A stretch of 64,000 bases of DNA from Astrothelium macrocarpum (lineage: Eukaryota; Ascomycota; Dothideomycetes; Trypetheliales; Trypetheliaceae): the NCBI GenBank assembly GCA_021030915.1, contig JAGEMR010000005.1, positions 186,001 to 250,000 of the forward strand. The letters are read 5' to 3'. The translations under genes were made by a program, and so were the position numbers. The notes below the pieces were generated by a model. That model was not told the DNA's origin. It did no database searches and saw only the letters and a list, made by a program, of their open reading frames with translations. The first letter of the stretch is position 1. The number at the start of each line of letters is the position of its first letter. Shown here one piece after another: positions 20,101 through 32,009 of this stretch.

Positions 20101-21988
20101 TGGGCCGCTGCTGCTTTCCTAAAAAAGGTAGCTGCATCAGTCCTAGCCTTTTTCTTGATCATTGGCCCAAGACCAGGCCTAAAAGCCTCTTCCTCGCCAG
20201 GAGTTTCGGGAGCAGGAGTATCAGGAGCTGAAGAAGGCGAATCATTCGTGCCGGCGTCTCCTGTGGGTGTTACTGATCCATTGGTCGTTGGCTCGGAGGC
20301 TGCTGTGAGGCCTTGGGTTGTTGGTTCAGAAGCTGTTCTTCCAGTCAAACCAAGTGGAGCTGGACGTAATCGATTTCCAGGGAAGCTCGATTCTTCGGGG
20401 GGTTTGGTCTCTTGCGGGTCTTTCTCACTGATCACATCCTTGCGATTGAGCGGCGAAGTCATTGGGGTCGAAAAATTGTCGATCGATCTATCGCTTACTT
20501 GACTTCGAGCACCATCGCTCTTGCCACTCGTCATCGGAGGTCTCCTTCTTTCTGGAACCCTTTTCCCTTCTACCTCGCTTGTATTGCCTTCGCGGCTGAG
20601 AGCGGATAAAGCACTATCGTTTTGCGAAATCGGAGGCCGCTTGCTCTCCTTTGCGGCAGCAGTCTTTTCCTCTGCAGTCGGACCTTGAGATGGACCTTGA
20701 GGCTTAAATCTGTCGACAGCAGACATGAACAAATTCGTTCCATTCGGTGTTCGAGCCCCGTCATTGTCTTCGTTACCTTGATTCTGCTTCTGATTGATCT
20801 GCCTTTGCGAGTTCTGGGCTGGAACAGAAGTAGGTCCGTTGCTCGCAGCTTTGGATGAGATACTGGATTCTACAGGTGATACAGATCTCTGTCCGCCCTC
20901 AGATCGCGTTGAGTCTGGCGTCGAGCGACGACCTGATGAAAAAGCAGGGCTCACAGCCGAGCGCATTTGTTCGCGACTTGGTCGTTGTCCCATTATGCGC
21001 TCCTGAGAAGCCATGGGTCTTGGCTGAAGACTTGTATTCGATCCCTGTTGAGACTGCAAGGGAGCTGGTCTTTGGGGTCTTTCAGAAGATGGTTGGTGGT
21101 AGGCTTGATACCGTTGGCCTCCCTCAGAGCCCGATGGCGCTCGACTTCCCGTACTTGGTCTGATGGGTCTCTTGTATGCATCACCGGTTGCACCGGACTG
21201 TCCATTTTCTGTGGGCGGAGGCTGACGGGATCCCTTTGCCTGTTGACCAGCAGTACCTAACATCTGCTCCTGCTCCTGTGCATCAAAACCAATCAATTGA
21301 GGGACTCTTCCCTGGGTGTATTTTCTGTAGATTTTGACCAGGCTGCCAATGAAGAACTCTTTCTCCTTGGCAGTTCCTGCCTGCCAATAGTATGGTTTTG
21401 CAATGGTAACAATGAAGCCCACGGCTCCTGCCCATTGCCTCCGACGGGCATCTTCAGGCGAAGCTGGCGCACCACCGGCGAATGACTCTACTGCAGTAAG
21501 ATCCTCTAAATTCCATGTTTTTCCAATTGAGAATGATGAATTCGAATTTTCTCGAGCTTTGTGCATTCTCACGCGACCAGTATTGCGGACTGATATTATT
21601 ATCACACGAGGCTTCTTACTATCCGGCGAAGAGTTTGGTGGAGGAGGACTCGAAGGGTAGGCGGCGTCTTCTTGGACTCGTATATGGGTAATGTAGGACT
21701 CGCCAACTTTACGTGAAAAATGAGCAAGGCACAGTTTGAATATAGTGATTGATTACATGAATTTCACATACGTTGTCCATTAATGTCCACTTTTGAGAAA
21801 CAACTCTCTATGATGCGCCTCTTTTCATGCTCGAATCTCTCAGCGCGGGTCATATTGGAATTCGATGGCGCATTCCGTGACGGTGGAGGAGCCGGCTCAC
21901 GCCTCCCTTCTTCAGCCTTCAGGCCACCAGAACCGGCAGACATATTAGAGGGATTGCGAGGGCGAGGATAGCCATTTGTGGCGTCCAT
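17143..21988 (-). CDS. SEC3: Exocyst complex component Sec3
   Basis: Five exons (21988-21772, 21706-19434, 19381-18237, 18177-17571, 17490-17143) give 1529 residues, normal for filamentous fungi. The N-terminus has NMTRAERFEHEKRRIIESCF, then ESYITHIRVQEDAAYP, RVRMHKARENSNSSFSIGKT and WNLEDLTAVESF. Together these form the PIP2-binding PH-like domain that lands the exocyst on the plasma membrane. A long Ser/Pro-rich linker follows. The helical core begins near LYGVELSSLNDD, IEAQSQGLQVQT and continues to the C-terminus with the CorEx/CATCHR fold expected of Sec3. The protein tethers secretory vesicles at growing hyphal tips. The ATG at 21988 was chosen as the first in frame; about 33 further stop-free in-frame codons lie upstream, after a possible acceptor near 22078. 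Introns are 52-80 nt. The gene is divergent from the SRP40-like gene across 529 bp. Confidence 0.94.
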
Positions 21989-22517
21989 GACAGCTTCCAC
22001 AACGGCGTTGGCGGAAAGAGCGTTGGAGCCAGCGAGATCGAGTCCGAGCTCCTTCCCTAAGACTACTCCACCTGAAGAGAAGGATGATGAATAATGTTGA
22101 TTACGCGGAATAGACGGTCATTAGAAACAGCTAGGACCTCGGTGGACGAGGCAAAAATGTAGGAAGCGGAGAAACAAGGTAGCCAGAAGCTTGCGGTGGA
22201 GGTAGGACAACGGGGAAGGAGGGGAAGTTGGCACCTCGCTACAGCATTGGAATGAGACAAAAAGAGTTTGAGGGCCGGAAGGAAAAAGATTCGTAGGGCA
22301 GGAATCAGGCACAATTACGAAATGAGGTCGTATATTAGAGTTGAAGCAAGTGGTGCATGTTGCATGTTGCATGTCAGAAAGATGAAGCTAAGCCGCTTCC
22401 GCCCTAGCTCCGGCAGAGCCGCCATTCGCTCCGAGATACCGCACGTGCGCACCCTATATCCAACTCTTTTTTTTTTTTCCCTAGGCATTCATCTTCCTTG
22501 ATTCTCCACCAAAAGTC
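21989..22517. promoter_or_regulatory. Shared upstream region of SEC3 and the SRP40-like gene
   Basis: A 529-bp divergent interval. The SRP40 side ends with a T-rich tract at about 22467-22480, close to its ATG. On the SEC3 side a pyrimidine-rich CTTCTCTTCAG lies just upstream of an in-frame, stop-free stretch, so a leader intron for SEC3 is possible. A GCATGTT-like triplet repeat lies near 22350-22372. Confidence 0.5.
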
Positions 22518-23897
22518 ATGGCAAAGAGAAAGCGTGCCGACTCTAGCAAGGACGTATCTGCTCCAACTCATGGATCGCCCAAAAATTCGGGAGACATTTC
22601 TAAAGTCATTAAGAAACCGAAGCGACACCCATCTCCTGTACTGCTAGACTTAGTTCACACCTTTTTGAAAACAAATGATTATCACGATGCAGCTAGTGCT
22701 CTCAAAATAGGTTCAAAACTCAAAGATGACTTTGGCTCGTTCAATGGCGTAGCAAGGGGCCTCCCACAACTGGATGATATCTACAAGTCATGGTCAAAAG
22801 AGCAAAAATCTGGACAACCAAACTTCAATCTGAAATCCGCGGCCAACAGTCTTGGCGCTGATAAAGAGGCCGAGGACATTCGTAAAAGCGAGGAAGATAC
22901 AAAGGCCAGCTCAGAAAGCGGTTCAGAGAGTGATTCGGATAGCGAATCCTCAGGAAGCAGTTCCAGTTCGAGCAAATCTAGTGCGAGCGTATCTAGTGAA
23001 AGTGATTCTAGCTCAAGCGAATCCGACGCCAAATCCGACAGCTCTTTGGAACATGTAGCTAAAGACGCTGAAAAAGGCAATAAGGAAGCTGCCAAAAAAT
23101 CACCTTCTCCATCGCTTTCTTCCACCTCATCCTCCGAATCCTCGTCAGACTCCGAATCGAGCTCTGATTCCGGATCTGACTCCGATTCCGACGATGGAGA
23201 AGGACCCCGGAAGAAATTGAAGGGAGATGAAGATGGAAAGACCTTTCGAAGTGGTGATAGTGGTTCAGCGAAGAGTTCTGATTCCTCAAGTGAATCAGAG
23301 ACAAGCCCTAGCGATAGCGCCAGCGAAACCTCTGAATCCGATACTTCATCTTCAGAGAGCGATGATGAATCCGCAAAAGAGGCTTCTGAAGTGGGATCCG
23401 AACCAGACAAGAGCAGTGATGACAGTGATAATAGCTCGTCTGACTCTGATGAGGACGTTCCACCCAAGCCAAAATCCCCATCTCCCAAACAGGAACCCCT
23501 CAGGCGAGACACTTCCGACAGCAACGCCTCCGCTTCCAGTAGCACTCTGAAAGCGAACTCTCCGCTCGATGACGATCGACTTCTCTCAGTTCCGGCTGAA
23601 GAATCATCTCTCAAACGCAAACGTGACGCGCCATCCACAAACGAGACATCCGAGACTTCTGACAAACGCACGAAGCACAACAATCAGCCTTTTAGTCGTG
23701 TCCCCAAGGACCTACAAGTAGATCCGCGCTTTGCTTCGAACAAGTACGTGCCGTACGATTACGCCGACCGCGCTCATCGCGATCTGAGTGTCACCAAGGG
23801 CAAGGACTTCACCAAGGAGAAGAATAAGAAAAAGCGGGGAAGTTATAGAGGAGGCTACATCGATACTACGCCAAAGGGGATCAAGTTCGAGGATTGA
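22518..23897 (+). CDS. SRP40: Nopp140/SRP40-like nucleolar phosphoprotein with LisH motif
   Basis: A single exon encodes 459 residues. A LisH-like motif lies near residues 38-72 (LLDLVHTFLKTNDYHDAASAL). The middle (about 120-330) is a Ser/Asp/Glu-rich tract full of SDSESS-type casein-kinase-2 sites, separated by Lys/Pro-rich spacers. The C-terminus (about 392-459) is the conserved SRP40 domain: FSRVPKDLQVDPRF, YADRAHRDLSVTKGKDF, KGIKFED. In yeast and animals Nopp140/Srp40 binds box C/D and H/ACA snoRNPs and acts as a nucleolar chaperone; that role is inferred. The ATG at 22518 is the first in frame and follows a T-rich leader. The 300-residue open frame on the opposite strand is a shadow of the Ser codons. 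Confidence 0.92.
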   Translation: MAKRKRADSSKDVSAPTHGSPKNSGDISKVIKKPKRHPSPVLLDLVHTFLKTNDYHDAASALKIGSKLKDDFGSFNGVARGLPQLDDIYKSWSKEQKSGQPNFNLKSAANSLGADKEAEDIRKSEEDTKASSESGSESDSDSESSGSSSSSSKSSASVSSESDSSSSESDAKSDSSLEHVAKDAEKGNKEAAKKSPSPSLSSTSSSESSSDSESSSDSGSDSDSDDGEGPRKKLKGDEDGKTFRSGDSGSAKSSDSSSESETSPSDSASETSESDTSSSESDDESAKEASEVGSEPDKSSDDSDNSSSDSDEDVPPKPKSPSPKQEPLRRDTSDSNASASSSTLKANSPLDDDRLLSVPAEESSLKRKRDAPSTNETSETSDKRTKHNNQPFSRVPKDLQVDPRFASNKYVPYDYADRAHRDLSVTKGKDFTKEKNKKKRGSYRGGYIDTTPKGIKFED

Positions 23898-24352
23898 ATG
23901 GGGTGGGGGAATTTTTGGCCGACTTGCCTTCTCTTCTTGAATTGTTTCAATCAGAAGATACGGCTTATTAGGCTGTACCTGCATGCAGTCCACGCAAGTT
24001 TGATTTGAAGAAGGATTATCGAAATATGGGGGAAGCAGGTAAGGGACAGCCTATGCCTTTTTCTGCAGAAAGAAAGATTCAGTTCTTAAAGTAGTTTCGC
24101 TGCTCCAATGCCATAAGCATAGACTAGTTAGAGCGCATGCGGCGCAGCCTCAGACCTTTAGCTTGAAAGGAAACAACAAAGCTCGATAGATTCCCAAGAC
24201 GCTTTCAAGCAAGATTCTATATAATCCACAAAGCAACTGACATATGAGCATCGTCCATGTAGCTAGCGCTTATATAGCCATCATTTGAGTCATCCATTGC
24301 GTAGTGAAGCCAATAAATGCACATCTAACAGCGGGCGATGAGTCCGTTTGCA
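23898..24352. other. Convergent 3' gap between SRP40-like and MER3
   Basis: This 455-bp interval holds the 3' flanks of two converging genes. I see nothing else in it. Confidence 0.5.
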
Positions 24353-27300
24353 CTACACGAGTTCGACAATGTCACCATATTCTTCGAGCAGCCACTTCTC
24401 CACGCCTTCGACATTCGGCTGTGGCTGTCCATTCTCCTTATTCGCTGGACAGGTACGCTCACCTAATGCATCACATCGCATACCGAGATCTTGGGAGCCT
24501 GGTCCAGTATCAGGGGTTTGCTTCATGGCTGGCCTATCCAGGTCGTTTCCGGAAGAATTAGCCTCATCAATCAGGCTTATATCGAAATTCTCATGGCGGT
24601 TGGACGTAATTCTGGGAGAGCCCGCTGTACCACCAGCAACACAACTACTGCTATCGTTATGGAAAAGCCTGTCCGACTTGGGTAGTATGGCCTCCGAAGT
24701 AGGCTTAGCCAGAGTTTTTAGTTGTATGTTGTTTGTAACTGGCACTGTCTCATCCTCAAGATCTAACTCGCTGGGAGATGGCAGCTGCGAAAGTTTCTCA
24801 AGAAAAGCAGCCCGTGGGACATCGGGTATTTCTTTCATTTCCTGGAATATGTCCGGACTTCTCTCTGCAAAGTCCCCAGGATCGAAGTCGAGACCTGTCT
24901 TTTGTATTTGCTTGCCAGTCTCAAAGGAGGTTTCTGGAGCACGATGTCCGTGATCGTCGTAGGTACAGTCGGTGAGATCAATATCTTCAATGATATCTTG
25001 TGCAGTACTGGACATTGCAGCTCGCAGGTTTGCTTGTTGTCTGGCGAAAGAGCTTCTAACAGACTGTTGCTTATTACCCTGCTTCTGAGCCTGAGGTTGA
25101 GCTGTTGGTCTGCTAGCTGTGTCCGGTTTCGACATCTTTGGAGGCGCATCGAGGCCTTCTCGGCAACACAGATGTTTACAAGCTGTTTTGTCTTTGCAGC
25201 GATGTTTACATGACCATCTGCCATTCTCAAGACGTACAACAGAAGAGTCCTCCAATTGCTCTGCTGGTCTTCTCTGCTCCGTTTTGCGTCGTTTGCTACT
25301 AGATGACTGCATCGTGCGCTTCGAAGGTTGCTGTTGCCTTGACAGATCGTCAATGTGAACAAAGTCTGAATTTATAGCAGCTGCTTCGATCAAGTCAAAA
25401 TCAGGTACATCGTCGTCCCCGAACTCGTCTCGTCCACTGTGACGTCGCTTCTCCATAACGTTGGATCTGTCGATTAGACGTTTTGATGTGTTGGGTTTCT
25501 CTAAACTGCTGTGGCGCTGTGGCTCGGCTTCTTCGTCCGCTAGCTGTTGACTTGCATGCGGGAAAAGGTGTGGAAGAATTCCTGGTCTTAGACAAGCGTT
25601 CCTCATGGTACCGGCTAAAAGATGTTTCAGCGAATGATTGAATTCGTGGGATTCCAGATATTAGGAGCTTACCAATTTCGTCGCACATGACGTAGCAATT
25701 GACAATCTGACCAGAGTCCAAAAGACTTGCTGAGAAGAGGATTTCGAAGCCGTTAAGTTTGCTAGCCCTGGAGATAGTAAGCAACCATCTAAGTTCTTGA
25801 TTTAGACGCACGCACTTCGTGCGACAGAAGTGAGCTTTTCGACCGTCCGAGGTCTCTGCAAGGAAACACACGTAGACATCACGGTTGTTGAATTTGGAAG
25901 GTGTCGTTTCGTTGAGGAAACCCATTTCGGCACGAAGCTTGATCACAACGGATCCATTCTGCCTGCGGTTCTACCTACACGTCAGTCTGTCATTTCACCC
26001 TTTTCCGACATACGCACTGGCTGTCCATGCATTTGTACAGAAACCCTTAGTTTTGGGAACGCTTTGACCTGATCCAATACACGGAGACCAAGCGGACTAC
26101 TCCGCCCCAGGATTGTCTCAATTCTTTGTGCATCTGCGTCCTCTAGCTCCTCAATCGTCCGAATTCCAGCAGCCACGAGTTTTCTTACAGCTACGATCCC
26201 TATCTGGTCCAGCTGTTTGAGTTGAAGGGGAGAGTCTTCCCAAACTCTTGCAGCTAGGCTCCTAGCAAGCATAAGCGCATTTCTTGCCGCGATGGAGTCT
26301 GCTTTGGAAAGTGCACAATCAATGATACAGCGAGCGAGACGGTGAACGTGTTGGAACACAAGGCCTTGTTCAGTGTGGTACTGTAGCCTCATCTTGGGTT
26401 GCGATTCTTTTACAGGGAATTCGACAGAACCTAGGACTGCTTGAATGATCAATGAGACTTTATGAGCTGGGAGAGCCAGGTCGACAGGGATTGGGAATTT
26501 TATAGATGGCGATTGATTGATCTCTCGATACATGAGCCTCTCATTGCCCCGGATGCGGAGATCCTTGAACTCAGAAGCTTGTGCTATTGCCGATAACTAT
26601 AACGCTGTCAGCATGAAAATGTCTACCGAAGGAAACGACAAAGACCACACGATTTCCGAGATCTTAGCTTTAGGAGGCATTCCGAGTATTGCTTTCATCG
26701 TCTCGAACTGAACATAGTATCGGGCCATGGCATGTCCGTATTCTGAGCACTGTAATCTCGGTCCCTTTTCGACAAGCTCATGTTCTTCGAGAGAAGCGAT
26801 ATTGCTGCTCAGCATACACTCAAGTCCATCTTCAAGCCGCTCGTCGCTCTCCACGTCGGCTGTGAGTCCGTAGTGACTTGGATTCTTCTGTAGTCTGACG
26901 TGCAAGAATGTTCCCTGAAGCCAGATTCGAGCAGTCTCTAGATCATATATTGTACCCAAGCCGATTTCCGCATTCTGAAGGCTGGTTAGTAATGCTTTCA
27001 CAATTAAAATTGTCCCTGTTCCTACTAGATGTTCAATCAAATTAAGGTGAAGGCTTGCCGTTGGTTAGCATCTACACTTGTGGCCTTGGGAGCCTAACAA
27101 TTTGCTCTTACCAGCTCTCAAGAATTTCTTGGCCTGACATCATCTTCTCGTAGTGCTTTGCCCTCTCGGATCTGGTCATAATTACAGCGATTGCACTATC
27201 ATCAAATTGCGGACGTCCAGCTCGACCAAGCATTTGCATTATTTCCAGATCCGAGTATTCTCTACCAACGCCCGTCTGGTTTTGATAGGTCACGGTGTTT

Positions 27301-29300
27301 TTGACGATAACGAAATGGCATGGGAGATTGACGCCAACAGCTAAAGTACCGGTACAACAGATGACGTTGATGTCACCTCCCAGAAAGCCCTTCTCGACAG
27401 TGTGTCGGTCATGCTGATGTAGGCCTGCATGGTGAAAGGCTACTCCACTTGATATTGAGGCTGCGCATTTCGTTAGGAACCTTTTAGCTTATTTGAGTAG
27501 ACATACATTTTAGCGCTGCATCCTCCACAACAATGGGTCTCTTTGGACTAGCCCAGAGACGTTCTCTTGCGGTGAGATTTTGCCACCAATTTGTCAGAAG
27601 ACTTGCCGTAAGCTCGGTCGATTTTCTAGTCGAACAGAACACCATGATTGGCTTTTTCTGGCTATACTTGAGAATTATGTCGGTAAGTCTGTAATGGTTA
27701 GATATTCTTGGTTTAATATTCTGAGAGCGCTCTGTAATAAGCATACTTGCTGTCAAGATACTTGTCGAATTGATAGTCATTTCCGTTCGATGAGAACCCA
27801 GCCACGTGCTTTTGTAACTTCACTGGTCGGAAGTCTTCGCCAAAGGTCTCTCGAGCAGCTGGTGTTTCCTGATGATCGGGATCTTGACCAAGCCATTTGG
27901 CGACATCATCTGAATTAGGAATAGTAGCACTGAGCGCAATGAAGCGGACATTTTCTGTAGCTGTCTTCATTCGCGACACGACTGCTTCAAGCGTTGCACC
28001 TCGATTGTCTTTCACAATGTGTACTTCGTCGATCAAGAACAGCCGGACGAGTTGCATCAACTTTTGATGATCCTTCCATTTCCGCGTCATGCTATCCCAC
28101 TTTTCCGGCGTCGTTACAATGATGCTAGCACTTCCTACCTTCTTCATCTGACTTTGGTCGGTATCGCCAGTGATTTCAACACACTCTGCTCCAAGAGGAC
28201 CAAATTTTGCCTGCCAATCTTTCTGACGTTCGGCGCAGAGTGACTTTATTGGCGCCTGATAGATCACCTTGAGGTTGTCAGAAGAAAAGCCAGCTAAAAC
28301 TCGACAGATCGCCAATTCGAAAATGACGGTTTTGCCACTTCCTGTTGGAGAAGCCAAGGCAAAGTTTTTGTTTGTACCGAAAACCGTGTGGAAGCACTTC
28401 GATTGAATAGCATTAAACAATCGAAAGGGAAAAATGGAACGAAATCGATCCGGAAGCTCTACGGGTGCCACGAGACGGATTCCTCGAACTACTGGGGTAC
28501 CTTTAGAGGTCATCGGCTCATGTGTCTCCTGAGCTTTTGATGACTTGTACTCTGGTTCAAAAGGGCTGTCAGAGACTTCACTGTATGGATAATCTGTTCG
28601 AGTATCATCAATGGCGGTCCGATTTCCCTGTCGTGCGTTTCGTTGACGTTGCTGCACTTGGAAAGTTGGACTTGATGGCATAAATCGTGTTCGTGGTGAA
28701 CTTGATTGCATCAAGTTCGATTCAGTACTGTCTCTCACTGGATGGAAATGTCAGGATAAAATACGAGATCTTCCTTCAGGAGGCTGGTTATTTACCTAAA
28801 TAAGAATCTCGTAGATGTTGCAAACCGAGGTCTCGATTGTCTAATATCCATTAGCGTGATCGATATGAAGTCAGGGAAAAAGGTGTTTCACCATGCGCAT
28901 AATGTTGGGATCCGGGCCGACTGGGACTGTCTAAAGCTTTTCTAGGGTAAGAGCGTACAAGTGATAATCTTGCTCGGCCTTGGGCTGCTTGATGTACTCG
29001 ATCCTTGGAGTCCCATGTGAGAACGCCTTGATCTTTGCAAGTAAGCACGTAGCACCGTCACGATATTGGACGCATTTCTATAGGCTTACCAAAGGCATCT
29101 AATGGCATTCGCTCTGTTGAAACCGCTGGTTGCCTCTGGAGGTTTGATTGCCCCCGAGCTGGATATTGCCACGTAGTTCCGTTGCCGCTGTTGTTTCCAT
29201 AAAGATCATTTTCTTGAGATGTATTGCTGTCTCCAGGCAAGTCTCGCACATCTTGACCGGATTCCATGGCATCCAGGAAATCGAAAAGAGTCTCGTCCAT
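24353..29300 (-). CDS. MER3: Meiotic crossover DNA helicase Mer3/HFM1
   Basis: Twelve exons (29300-29090, 29032-28892, 28840-28796, 28737-27747, 27688-27507, 27460-27112, 27053-27026, 26974-26651, 26596-26018, 25970-25816, 25767-25673, 25614-24353) join in frame to 1453 residues. The Ski2-like helicase core has Walker A ASPTGSGKT (about 261-269), DEVH (369-372), SAT (402-404) and motif VI MLGRAGRPQFD (600-610). A Sec63-like region follows, with LARSLAARVWEDSPLQLKQL and a helix-hairpin-helix-like IGIVAVRKLVAAGI. Near 1166-1186 is the Cys/His cluster CKHRCKDK..CKHLCC, which probably binds zinc. Mer3 unwinds and stabilises D-loops and promotes interfering crossovers. Exon 7 is only 28 nt. Introns 7 (51 nt) and 10 (48 nt) are in frame and stop-free but interrupt conserved family sequence (IEHL/NAEIGLGT), so they must be spliced out. 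An intact copy suggests retained meiosis. Confidence 0.93.
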
Positions 29301-29835
29301 CCCTGTCCTGAGCGAGAAGCCGCAAACCAGATGACAAGAACAAGCACGTTCGATAAGGCTTTTCCGATCTATAGAACCTACTACGTAAGCAGCAATACGC
29401 AGCGAAATGCACTAGCAGGGACCAAGGGAAGATTGGAAATGAAACAAAATAATGGATCTGAGACCTCACTAAGCACGTGAGCCTACCCTTTTAGGAAGTC
29501 GCATCCTATTGATGATTACAACAGAATACCAATTAAGCAATATGAGGTCTCTGCTTGCTTGCTCGTCATGGATTAGCCATGGACATGAAACAAAAACTAA
29601 AAATTGTAGCATTGTGAATGTGCAATTGTAATGCCATAAACATCGTCGGATGCAATCCAATCCCCTCTTTCTGAGCGCCAATGTCAATAAACCTAAGCAA
29701 ATAGCCCAACCTCGACTTATGCTTTTTCCAACTTCGCGCTCCATTTATTGGAAGCGTGGGTATCATAACGCAACTTGCATCAAAAAACGGGAGATACAGG
29801 TAAAACACGCTGTACAGAAACCGTGTTAGCTGATC
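29301..29835. promoter_or_regulatory. Upstream region of MER3
   Basis: A 535-bp interval between the MER3 start and the 3' end of the transporter gene, both on the minus strand. It contains no supportable gene and no recognised meiotic control element. Confidence 0.4.
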
Positions 29836-31381
29836 CTACACGTCTCGTTTACCACTCACTTTTCTCTCTTCACGGAGAAAGTAGCGGCGTTCGCTTGTAG
29901 GTGTCCCTGGCCTTGAAGTTGACAATGCCTCACCCTTCATAGGAGATTTAGGCAGAGTAAAGGAAGGCTCATCGATGTACTTTGGAGTTCCACTAATTGT
30001 GGTTTTTTCGTAATCTGCAATCCGAATCGGAGGCGGTCGTGAACGGTCGTGGCTATTGTACAAGTAGGTGGCGACAAGGACGACTGAGGTACCAACGAGA
30101 TACTGAGCAGTTAGCATATCTGAGAATGAAAAATCCTTGGCGTTTTATGACTTACGTTGGGAGTGAGAGAAAATTTAAAAAATACCACGCTCCCCAGTAC
30201 GCTCAGAAGAATACTGATACTCGTGGCAAAATTCTTTGCAATGTTATCCGCGTAATTTATGACGGACGCGACAACCACGCCACCAAAAGCCTGAAAAACG
30301 ACAGCCGCCCACACAATCCAGTTGTAACCAGAAAAGAAGCCATATTTAGAAATGTCTTCTCCATCCTTGAAGATGACGCCGATGAACAAGGCCGGGAAAA
30401 GAGAGTAGAAAGACAATTGGACATTCCGCACCCACAAGGAGATGTTCTGATTCGCGCTGCGGTCTTTGAGAACCTTTTCAAAATATACACCTGCCAACCC
30501 AGAAAGAACACAAGCGACAACAACCGCCGCCAATCCAATGGAAGCATTGAGCTGCGGATTATGCAAAGCAACATCTTTATCAATTCCCGCATAGGTAGCC
30601 GATCTCCTTTGAAACTGTGCCGCCGCCGCCTGACCTAATGCCCGAAACTGGGTCAGCGTCCGCGGCCAGAAGAACTTGGCCTGCGTGTCTTCCAGGCCTT
30701 TTACGTGCGACACGTCAGCCGGATCGTGCTTGCCCGGTATCTGGACGATGGCCACTCCCACAGCCAGCAAGATCAGAGAGAGCCATCTCCGCGCCGACAG
30801 CGACCGGCCAAGCATCATCACACTGAACAGTGCTGTTGTGAGGATCTTCAATTGGTACGTGACCTGAAAAGTGGCTGCATCAAGATTGCTCACGGCAAGG
30901 TATTGTAAGGAGTTTTGTAGTGTGTAGAGCATGGCTGGAATGGCCAGTTTCCAACTGTCTCCGGTAAAGACTGCCGATGAAAGGGTGGAAAATAATGTGG
31001 TCGCAGGGGAGGAGGGTGGAAGATTGCTCGAAATATCATACAATGCCATTGTAAGGGATATTGTAAGCTTGATGACTTCGTTTAGAAAGACAGCCGTCGA
31101 GGTGAAATACCGGTGCCCGCCAACTGGTGGCATAACACGAGAGTAGTGCATGATCTGAGGCACGGTTCAGCTCAGTCTGGGGACAAGTGGAGGTTGTTCT
31201 TGAGAGAAATCAAAGCTGTACGCACCAGTATCAAGGCGGAATTTTGAACAGTAAGCTACTCAATCAGGTCAGCGCGAAATGTCTCCAGGCTATAACGGGC
31301 TTCCTATCCCACCGTCATCAGAGAAACATGTTTCAAGGGCACTCCTGCAAAGGTAGGAGTGCGTCGACTGGGCTCAGCCAT
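29836..31381 (-). CDS. Golgi nucleotide-sugar transporter, UDP-galactose (SLC35A/Gms1) type
   Basis: Four exons (31381-31313, 31255-31226, 31154-30156, 30102-29836) encode 454 residues. The N-terminus reads through three exons as VPLKHVSLMT / LTVQNSALIL / IMHYSRVMPP, which matches the family exactly and fixes the 30-nt exon 2. About ten hydrophobic segments follow. Family landmarks include VPSFLYTL-like IPAMLYTLQNSLQYLAVSNL and the segment ATFQVTYQLKILTTALFSV, which lies in the substrate channel. The C-terminal tail is hydrophilic. Homologues exchange UDP-galactose (some UDP-GlcNAc) for UMP across the Golgi membrane and feed galactomannan or glycoprotein side chains. Sugar specificity cannot be read from the sequence alone. 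The last intron ends at the second of two CAG sites, just after a TGCTAAC branch site, because the first would give an immediate stop. Confidence 0.92.
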
Positions 31382-32009
31382 GGTCGCCAAAAGTCAGGGG
31401 GCAACAACGCGTGAAATATGTGTCAGAATGGGCATACGAATGTCAATACTTTGGGCAAGCAAAAGAAGCTGAAGGTGGTGAAGAGGATCGGGGTCAAAGG
31501 AGAGACATTGTAGAGCATGAAGGAACGTATGGGGCAGCCGGGGTAGAGTTAGGAGTCGAGGCTGAGATGCGTGGGCGCTGACGGGCCACATTCCACCAAA
31601 CCACCAAACATTCCCGAGCCACACGTGCCAGGTCAGGGACTTCTTCACCAATCAACCTGTGGCTTGCGCACAGACAACGCCTCGGTCTGAGGAGACGAGA
31701 CCAAGTCGATCGCGACATATATGCTTGTGATCATGTGGAGATCGGAAACGTTTGGAAAGGAAGATCAAGGATTTCTTCATTCTGCCGCTTAAAGACCACT
31801 TCGCGTGGAATAGTACATCTGTGGTATATAGTACATGAGCAATTTAGCAAATCCACGCTGTCCGAACAGTGCCTGCCACCATGCACCTAGTCCGAAGCAA
31901 TATTAAAGCAAACATCCATGAGACCAGTACCTATGCATCTAACCTCCCCAGAACAATCCCAGAGCAATTATCAAGATTTTTTATGCATGACATCCTCTCC
32001 CGCTCGCAT
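31382..32009. promoter_or_regulatory. Upstream region of the nucleotide-sugar transporter
   Basis: A 628-bp interval between the transporter start and the MLP1 stop, both on the minus strand. It contains no supportable gene. Confidence 0.4.

Noticed and set aside
22121..22372. 83-residue Cys-rich minus-strand frame upstream of SEC3
   Set aside because: Short, with a start in a GCATGTT repeat and no family resemblance; more likely leader or promoter DNA.
22781..23683. 300-residue open frame opposite the SRP40-like gene
   Set aside because: The reverse complement of a Ser/Glu-rich tract is naturally stop-poor; the + strand product has a LisH motif and the SRP40 C-terminal domain.
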